From the NCBI GenBank assembly GCA_006176705.1, contig QRFJ01001916.1, positions 186,001-250,000 on the forward strand: a stretch of 64,000 nt of DNA, read 5' to 3'. The notes under the pieces are model-generated. The model had not been told where the DNA came from, made no database searches, and was given only the letters and a program-made list of their open reading frames with translations. This document shows positions 56,743 through 64,000 of this stretch, in pieces. A program made the position numbers and the translations under genes. Source of the stretch: Cocos nucifera (lineage: Eukaryota; Streptophyta; Magnoliopsida; Arecales; Arecaceae). The stretch's first letter is position 1; each line of letters starts with the position of its first letter.

Positions 56743-59389
56743 ATGTCATCTAATATATTTGAGTCCAATAGTTTTGGGAGTTCATCTGAATTGAACTCCC
56801 AAAATCTAGTTCCTAGGGTTGAAACTGAGATTAGGAAAGCACCTCATCCGATTTTTATTTCTGAAACCATTCCTAGCTCCTTGCATCCTGAAGACTTTTC
56901 TTTGATGAGGATTCAGTATGGGATTCCTTCAGAGTATGAGCCAGAGCTTCCAGAACTGAGTGGTCGAGCTTGCGCTCCTCCTCTGGGCTGCTTCTACTTG
57001 TACACTGAAGCACTCCATGTTGGACTCTAGCTCCCAATTCCCCCTTTTATATATCATTGCTCCCTTTAGGTTCCTTAATATTTTCTTCGCTTCCATAGTT
57101 CCGAACTCCTTTTGGTTCATCGTGGGATTTCTTTCACTCTATATTTTAGTCAAGGTTCAGCCTATCATTTTTTTATTTCAAAATTATTTTACCTTCAAAT
57201 GCCATCCTACTGCTAAGGACTGGTGGTAACTTTCTCTCCAGTTCGGCAAGAAGGGGTTACTCAAAGATGCTCCTTCTTCCATCCATAATTGGAAGAAAAA
57301 GTTTTTCTTCATTTCTTGCCTAACCCTAAAATTAGGACTTTATCTCTGGGGACATCTGAGAGATTCGGTCTGTCGAGCCCTAGGATTAGAAAAAGAAGAT
57401 CAAGATTCAGTTAGAAAACTTAGGAATTATCGAGCTCCTCTTCTGCCTGAATTAATAAAAGATCAAACCTTGTTCACCTTCAACCCTACATGTATACTTT
57501 TAGATTTTACAAGTTACCTTTTCTTTTACTCTGTGCACCCGACGAGACCTCCAAGACGACAAGGGTCAATGCCCCGAACTCTACCGTGCCTGTCGATACC
57601 ACCGGTGTCCCCTAGCCTATCTGCTGACATCCCAATTTCAGAGCCTCCAATTGAAAAGAGAGGAAATGGAAAGGAAGAAGAAGAGGATAGTCAGCAAAAA
57701 AATTCAGCACAAGACCAACTCTGGTGGGTCCAACGATGATGATTATTTGGGGGAGAGCCCCTTCAATAATCGAAAGATCGTCAAATCTCTAATCGACAGA
57801 TGCACCCTGCCTGAAGTTGTGGATTGGATCGTTGATGTCGATTTCGAGCAATGCACTTAGGACTCTCTCGGGACCTTCCTTAAGGTAGCCACTTCATCTC
57901 TTCTCTTCAGCTTGTTTGGGTATTTTTTCCTTTGTATAACTCACTTTTTCTTTTTTGCAGATAGGTCATCAATTGATCGCCAACATCAAGTGATCAACTG
58001 TCAAAGGTCAGAGGCAGAAAAGGCCCAACAAGATCATTAGGTCGAGATCGGTTGCCTTCTTAAGGAGAAATCTATCGAAGTCAAGGGCCTTCAGGAGACA
58101 ATCCAGAGCATCAAGCAGAGATTGCTGAGGCCGAGGTTGCTGAAAAGGAGGAGCAAATCTTAAAATGGGTTTCGGAGGCCAAGGACCAAGCGATACAAGA
58201 TTTCAAGGCCTCCTCAGAGATGGACATAAAAGTTGACTTCGGCAAAATAGCCTTCATCAAAGGGTTTGAGCTCTGCTAGAGGAACATGGCTAAAAAGTTT
58301 TTTGAGCTCGACCTCAGCTTTCTGAAGGGTGGATCTTTCGATGATGAGGCAGGACTATCCATTACAGGTGCCGATCTCCCATCCACCGAACTTCCTTCTG
58401 TTGTGCCCCTGCCACATCATCCGAACTAGCTTTAGAGATCGAAGCCACCCAGGGGGTGCTAAGCTCACCTACTGCTTCTCCTCCAGAGGTTAGAGATTTT
58501 TGACCGTTGTATTTTTTTCTCTCTTTTTTTGTGTATTTTTTTTTCTGTATTCAAAAATATTTTGATTAATAAAAGTAAATTTCTCTTTCACCATACCTTT
58601 GTGTTTTAATTCTTCATGCATTAAATGTAGTCCCTTATTGAAGCCGATCCTCTATCTCTGGGCTTCCCTCTGAAGACTCATATTAAAAATTTGAAGAAGA
58701 AAGTTTGGCAACTTGGTAAAAAATTGAAGAAAACTAAAAATAGGCTCCAAAAGTTAAGAAACAATAATATCAAGGCTTCCGTAGAGATCAATCAACTTTG
58801 CCAGACATATAAAAGGGATTTCAGGAAATATACTAGCAAAAAATATAATTTGAAAGAACTTTAAGAAATTAAAAAGCACGCCAGTGATAAGTCCTGGGCA
58901 TTGACTGCTAAAATTAGTTTCCTTGTAGTTGAGCTCAATATGACAAAGAAAAGGATCCAACTATTGGAGAAAAGTTTGACATGGTCTACCAATCAAGAGG
59001 AGTATCGCTGGGATTGGTCAAAAATTTTTTTTGACCTTTAGTAGCAGCTGTTGGACACTGAGAAGGCATATAACTTCTATCGAATTAGTTGGTGCAAGCA
59101 GATTGATGATTATAGGAAAAAGCTTAGAGCAGTGAATGTTGAAGTAATGCGACTTCAGAAGCAATTAGCTGATAAGACCCAGACTGGTCCGAGTGGAGAC
59201 TTGGACGAGCTTCTCTCCTTAAGGAACATTCTAGAGAGCTTGTCCATGGCATATGGAAAAGATCAGACAGAGTTGCGAGAGTTGAAGATACAAATGGTCT
59301 ATCAGAAAGATGCCAAGGCTGAATTAGCCATTCTGAGGAAGAGGCTGAGGGAGGCTGAAGAAGACTTTTGCATGTCCCAAAGTTATTAA
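56743..59389 (+). pseudogene. Antisense extra ORF of element E (putative gypsy-type transposon protein)
   Basis: Starts 'MSSNIFESNSFGSSSELNSQ' at 56743 and gives 'RIQYGIPSEYEPELP' (about 56910). After a frameshift near 57000 it continues as 'FASIVPNSFWFIVGFLSLYI' and 'FLFQNYFTFKCHPTAKDWW' (about 57085-57229), then after a stop as 'PSSIHNWKKKFFFISCLTLK'. This is the same Transposase_28-type domain as in element F. Later parts are a Lys-rich linker (about 57650), 'MDIKVDFGKIAFIKGFELC' (about 58220) and a long coiled coil (58640-59389, with 112 open codons from 59051). An intron-like TTTTTTGCAG sits at 57951-57960. Broken in several frames. Confidence 0.7.
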
Positions 59390-59725
59390 GTGAGAGTTTA
59401 GCAGCAAGGTGGGAACTTGAGGAGAAAGTATAAGATTCGAAGCATTCCCTAGTGTTGGTGGAAGCTGGCAGTCTGAAGTTCGATTCTGAAAAGGACTTCG
59501 CCTTTTCCTTCTTTCTTTCTTTTTTGTAGTCGGTCTCGAAGATTTATGTAATAAATTTTAATTTTAATAAGATAATATTTCTTTCAACTTTCCTTTGGTG
59601 TTTGGTCTTGATTCAATGCTTGTTAGTCCTTTATCTTGTGTATCTATTTTTCTTGTTCATGAACAAGAGTCTTCAGACTTATGTAGGAGCAAATGTATTT
59701 CTTTTTCCTGAAAACTAGAAGTCTT
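59390..59725. other. Spacer after the antisense ORF of element E
   Basis: T-rich sequence with a polyadenylation-like ATTAATAAAATTT context near 59550-59570. Possibly the 3' end of the antisense transcript. Nothing else seen. Confidence 0.35.
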
Positions 59726-60070
59726 CGATCCGCGTGAGAATTTTTTCCATATTTAGACGAGATCGTCATCCTATTTCTGATATGGTTGGCTTATCTTTCT
59801 TATTTGGACGAGGTCCTCCTCTTGCTTTTAATAAGATTGTCGGGGCACAAAAGAGCCCCATTACCTTCGATTTAAGAACCGGAGGTTTTGTCCCCCGTGG
59901 GGGTCTTATCCACATGAGAATGAGGTTCTTCTTCTATTTTTGACATGGTTGGCTATCTTTCTTGTTAGGATGAGCTCCTCCTCCTGCTCCTAATAAGATT
60001 GCAGGGGCATAAAAGGACTGTTGAGAGGGCCTCTCTCTATTACCTCTGATTTTAAAAACCAGAGGTCTTT
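59726..60070 (+). repeat. ~180-bp spacer repeat of element E, units 1-2
   Basis: The unit runs through CTATTTCTGATATGGTTGGC, TTTGGACGAGGTCCTCCTC, TAATAAGATTGTCGGGGCAC, 'GGAGGTTTTGTCCCC' and GTGGGGGTCTT. Two units lie here and two more at 62561-62935, on the other side of the inserted Copia LTR. Related to the ~118-bp repeat of element C (33736-34264). Confidence 0.8.
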
Positions 60071-61134
60071 TGTCTAAAGAAAATCAATCTAGGTTAGCTT
60101 CTGAAACTTTTTTAAAATTATAGTGAAAAAAATAAATTAATCACATCAATTCATGAATAAAATAATATAAAATTTTAGATCTATGATCCTATTATATGAT
60201 CAAAGCATGATATTAAATCATAAATTAAAATATCAAAAAAAAAGTATTGATCACATCAACATAGATCTGTACTAGATCTAATTTAGATATGCAATAGGAA
60301 GATCAAATCATCCTTATCTTTGCAACTTGAGTTTATTAACTCACTGATCCAAGACTGAGATTGTTGCTCTAAGCCGCATATACATCCGGCCTCTATAGGT
60401 TGTCTACATGAGCCCTCGATCATAGATCAGAAGTTCGATGTTGGAAATCAGCATAGTATGCTAGTACTGTGCTGATCCTTCTTCGATGATTGATCTGAAT
60501 CTTTCTTCTTTAAAACTTGGACTCTCCAACAAATAGAAGGAAGGAGGAATACTTTGTGAATTAGAGACACTCTCAAAACTCACAAAAAAATTGAAGAAAG
60601 AAATCTAGAAGAAGACTCTCTTCTTCTTCTTTGTTCTCTCACCTAGACACCTTGATTGGTGTCTTTATAATTCCCATGCTCTAGACCTTTCTCTCCCAGG
60701 TTTTTCCATGCCCCAATAGGCCTATTAAGTCTCTAGAATTTCAAAAATAATCAAGCCAAAAATCATTTTATAGATGGAGAAATATAATAATCCTTGACTA
60801 GGTCAAATACCTAGTCAAGAGTTATCCAAATAAGGCTAGACTTGGGGTGCCCAACTTTTGGGTGCCCCCTTCTTTATTTTTTGCATGAACCATCTACTCT
60901 TGTTGCACAAAAGCCTCTCTTAAACCCACAAAAATTCTAGAAAAAAATAGGGAGTGGGTGGCATAGTATGGAAAGAGTTTTGGTTGCTTTAAAATTCTAT
61001 CTCATAGAATTTAAATCAACTCAAACTCATTTGACTTGGTCCACAATATCTTATCATGTAAGAAAGAAAGGGGGGACTTGGGGCACTCGTGAACTCCCAG
61101 AGAGTAGATTTTCCATGCACAAAACTTTCAAAGA

Positions 61135-61166
<32 letters not shown>

Positions 61167-62560
61167 GGGGGGCGTTGGGACTACATGGTGCAAGGATTAG
61201 GAGTCCTAGTCATACTAGGACTCCTATTTTGACTTGGTCCAACTTGATCCTTGGACCAAATTAAATCAAAATTTATTTAATCTAATTAGAATAGATCTTA
61301 GTCCAAGTAATAATCTTATTAAATTATATTAAATTAAATTTAATTATAATTTAATTTTTTAATCAAATTAGAAATTGAGTTGATACAAGTCCTAATTGAA
61401 GTAGGACTCATTCTTTCTTGCAATTAACTTATCCAATAAACCAATTGAACTTGATCTAATCAAGTTCAAATCAAATCTAATTAAATCATGTTTAATTAAA
61501 TTTAATCTTAGTTCTTTGGCTTAATCAAATTAAGCTAATTAGCAATCCAATTGCTAATCGATCCTTCTACAATACTTATATTTGGTCAAATATCAATTAT
61601 ATTGATTATTTGACCTAATAATAATTTTTAATCATTGATCAACCATCCAATCAGATTAAGAACTCTTATGTATATGACCACATAGGTTTGAACTTAAGTC
61701 GGTAAATAAATTTTTATACCAATTAAAGTGACCATCAAGCAATGGTACTCGACGACCGGATAGATCAAATGTGTAAAACAACATTCTTAGAATCCATGTA
61801 AATATAGTTTTCATATAATTTATCCTCTTGACTAAAATGCTTGTAGGATATCTCAGAGTTTAACTATCAACCTTGATTAGATCATCCATATTGTATTTCA
61901 AAATACCAAATCTATCTTATGGATTATCCTGGCCAGGTTTTTACTATATTGAAATACAGTGATGCATTTTTCTCCAACTCTTGGAGTGATCAATTCCATC
62001 TTGATCACTCATCGACTTTGCAAGTACTTGATTATACCCAAAAATCTTTCGTTACTGAATTAGAAATTCAGTTAGTCCGATACCAAAGTACAGTGAGTTA
62101 CTTACAAGCCACTGTGGTGATCTTAGGTCCAAAGAATATTTATATCTATATCCGATCAGAGCAATTCTTAATAGCAGAATACTCTGAAGTTGGTCATATC
62201 TAGTGACGATGTACCCATACATCTTACTTATATGCCATACTAGTATCTTCATACTTCTTGGTTAAGAAGATAACCAACCTATATGGCGTACAACGATCTA
62301 TACTCGATAAACGCTGTCGTCTTAATTAACAGCATATCATTTGATCGTGAACTATTTAAGAACTAATCGATAAATCTTCTTTTTATCAAAACTAAATAGT
62401 CCTAAGGACTTCATCATAACAATGAAGTTTATTAGAAGATGTAGACTTTATGATAAAAATATCAAAATATTTATTTTATTTATCAATAAATTAATTATAA
62501 TTATAAGATAGCATAATTGTTAACAGACTGACGATTAGCTTTGAGATATATTTTCCAACA
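60071..62560 (-). repeat. Solo LTR of the Copia-1 family, ~2.5 kb
   Basis: On the minus strand it begins TGTTGGAAAATATATCTCAA (62560) and ends near TTTCTTTAGACA (60071). It aligns along its length with the Copia-1 3' LTR at 13829-15995. It sits between units 2 and 3 of the element E spacer repeat with no internal Copia sequence, so it is a solo LTR. Flanks CTTTT (60067) and CTGTT (62561) may be a mutated target duplication; the left boundary is uncertain by a few bases. It contains a (GT)n-poly(G) tract at 61137-61172. Confidence 0.8.
61137..61172. repeat. (GT)n followed by 23 G
   Basis: About six GT repeats run directly into 23 consecutive G (61150-61172), then CGTTGGG. It lies inside the solo Copia LTR. 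Homopolymers of this length are prone to sequencing length error. Confidence 0.85.
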
Positions 62561-62935
62561 CTGTTCCTTATGGGGGTCTTTATCCATACAGGACGAGGTT
62601 CTTCTCCTATTTCTGATATGGTTGGCTATCTTTCTTATTAGGACGAGGTCCTCCTTCTACTCCTAACAAGATTGTCAAAGCACAAAGAGGCCATTGAGAT
62701 GGTCTCTCTCCATTACCTCCAATTTAAGAATTGAAGGTCCTTTGTCCCCATAGGGATCTTTATCTACGTCAGAATGAGATTCTCCTCCTATTTCTAACAT
62801 GGTTGGCTATCTTTCTTGTTAGGATGAGGTCCTCTTCCTGCTCCTAATAAGATTGCCGGGGCACCAAAGGGCCGTTGAGAGGGCCTCTCCTCATTATCTT
62901 CGGTTTAAGAATCGGAGGTCTTCTGCTTCATTCAA
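62561..62935 (+). repeat. ~180-bp spacer repeat of element E, units 3-4
   Basis: Continues the array of 59726-60070 after the Copia LTR, with the same landmarks (GACGAGGTTCTTCTCC, GATATGGTTGGCTATC, TAACAAGATTGTC, TTTAAGAATTGAAGG). Confidence 0.8.
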
Positions 62936-63058
62936 AAATGGAGCTCAACTGAATGATTTTCTATCATTACATAACTTTGCACTGAAGGCAAGAATGTTAA
63001 GGTAAGAAAATTTTATTAAAATAAAATTATTTATAGTATATTTATAAGTTTTCTGAAT
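62936..63058. other. Short spacer between repeats and integrase of element E
   Basis: AT-rich, non-coding. It follows the integrase stop in the element's reading direction. Confidence 0.4.
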
Positions 63059-64000
63059 TTCATGATTGTGAGAGCATAGCCCCTCCAAGCTCCTTTAGAT
63101 AATATGTTTTTAGTCGGATGATTTTCATGACCTTGTAGGGGCCCTCCCAATTTGGAGTAAGTTTTCCTTGATTTTGTGGTTGAGAGATGTCAACCCTTTG
63201 CAACACCAAATCTCCAACCTTGAAGGCTTTAGTTTTAACTCTGGAGTTATAGTAACAGGCTACCTTTCGCTTATAAGCTGCCATCTTGATCTGAGCCTTC
63301 TCTCATTTTTCTTCAAACAAATCAAGATTTGTCCTGAGGTTTTGTAAGTTGTTTTATTCATTGAATGCTTCAACTCGTGTAGAAGAAAGTTTGAGTTCAA
63401 TTGGGATGATCGCCTCTATTTCAAAGGCCAATGCAAAGGAGGTTTCTCCAATTGGCAATCTTTGGATGGTTTTATAAGTCCAGAGTATATGATAGAGTTC
63501 ATCCACCCAAGTTTTTTTTTGCTCTTTTAAGTCTCGCCTTTATCCCTTGAAGTAAAGTTTTGTTGGTTACCTCCACCTCGCTATTTGCTTGAGGGTGAGC
63601 AACAGATGTGAAATGATGAAAAATATTCAGATCTTCACAAAATTTGGTAAATTTTGCTCCTACAAATTGACGTCCATTATCAGTGATCAGGATTCGAGGT
63701 AAGCCAAATCTACATACTATTGACTTTCAAATGAAGTCTTGCACCTTAGCTTCAGTAATTTTTATTAGAGGTTCAACCTTCATCCATTTGATGAAATAAT
63801 CTATTGCTACTAAAAAAATTTTTCGTTGCCCAGATGCCATGAAAAAGGGCCCAAGTATATCCACCCTCCATTGTGCAAATGGCCATTGAGCACTTAGGGA
63901 TGTAAGTTGTATAGCTGGTTGTCTCTGAATGTTTGCATTTCTCTGACAACGATCATATTTTCTAGCATAATCAGTAGCATCTTGTTGCATAGTTAACCAG
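63059..64000 (-). pseudogene. Integrase of element E, truncated by the window edge
   Basis: Integrase inserts the element cDNA into the host chromosome. From 63990 down the minus strand reads 'YARKYDRCQRN' (zinc-binding end), 'WPFAQWRVDILGPFF' with the first catalytic Asp (about 63870), 'ILITDNGRQFVGAKF' with the second Asp (about 63690) and 'HPQANSEVEVTNKTLL' with the catalytic Glu (about 63580). A stop at 63729 and frame changes near 63520 and 63300 break it. The C-terminal part 'AFKVGDLVLQRVDIS', '...LTPNWEGPYKVMKII' (63220-63120) is the usual GPY/F module, and no chromodomain follows. The triad residues themselves are intact. Confidence 0.85.

Larger units (their letters stand above)
55022..64000 (-). 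mobile_element. Ty3/gypsy (Tat-like) element E, 3' part, runs off the window
   Basis: Minus-strand element. Read in its own direction it has integrase (64000-63059), spacer tandem repeats (62935-59726, split by a solo Copia LTR), an extra ORF in antisense (56743-59389 on plus), a polypurine tract just right of 56104 (complement of TCCTCCTACTCCTGAGTTC) and the 3' LTR (56104-55022). The rest of pol, gag and the 5' LTR lie beyond 64000. The order matches the Tat lineage. It is the only copy here with integrase and so represents the kind of partner a gag-only element would need. Confidence 0.8.

Overview
This is a plant nuclear scaffold fragment, almost certainly from a monocot. The LTR families and AT-rich intergenic repeats look palm-like (Elaeis/Phoenix type), but that is recognition by eye, not a database result. 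Nothing prokaryotic or organellar is present. Two assembly gaps are visible, at 1851-2850 (1000 N) and 34470-34479 (10 N). Most of the window is transposable elements nested in one another. I can defend only two host protein genes: an intronless BSD-domain protein (20919-21977, +) and a two-exon gene for a secreted, eight-cysteine defensin-like peptide (43029-44069, -).

Layout, left half. A remnant of a CACTA DNA transposon (about 15996-17196) borders a degenerate Copia retrotransposon (3673-4297 plus 12324-15995). Two Ty3/gypsy elements of one gag-only family have landed in that Copia: element A (1-3672, 5' LTR mostly deleted, internal assembly gap) and element B (4298-12318, both LTRs, perfect 5-bp target duplication GAGTC). 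Element B lacks RT, RNase H and integrase. In their place it carries a ~3.2-kb minisatellite whose every ~40-bp monomer can fold into a hairpin around GGAGAT-AAG-ATCTCC. From 17.2 to 30.7 kb come dispersed AT-rich repeats, the BSD gene, a long stretch of non-coding DNA and a LINE remnant.

Layout, right half. 30680-38386 is a composite of two different Tat-like gypsy elements: C (5' LTR, gag remnant, then the hairpin minisatellite in inverted orientation) and F (an antisense extra ORF, polypurine tract and 3' LTR of another family). A (TA)n-flanked foldback element follows at 38.6-39.2 kb. The defensin-like gene has a ~310-bp tandem repeat reaching into its promoter (44.16-45.27 kb). A SIRE-like Copia (48982-53527) is cut by a CACTA end (53528-55021, itself split by a solo gypsy LTR). 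The last 9 kb is the 3' part of a minus-strand Tat-like gypsy element E: integrase at the window edge, spacer repeats split by a 2.5-kb solo Copia LTR, an antisense extra ORF of the 'putative gypsy type transposon' kind, then the 3' LTR at 55022-56104.

How the parts relate. The gag-only A/B/C family has to borrow pol functions, and element E is of the same broad lineage and carries a related integrase-bearing structure, so partners of that lineage plausibly supply them. The host genes sit in the less repeat-dense pockets between nests. All boundaries not anchored by TG..CA ends or target duplications are approximate.
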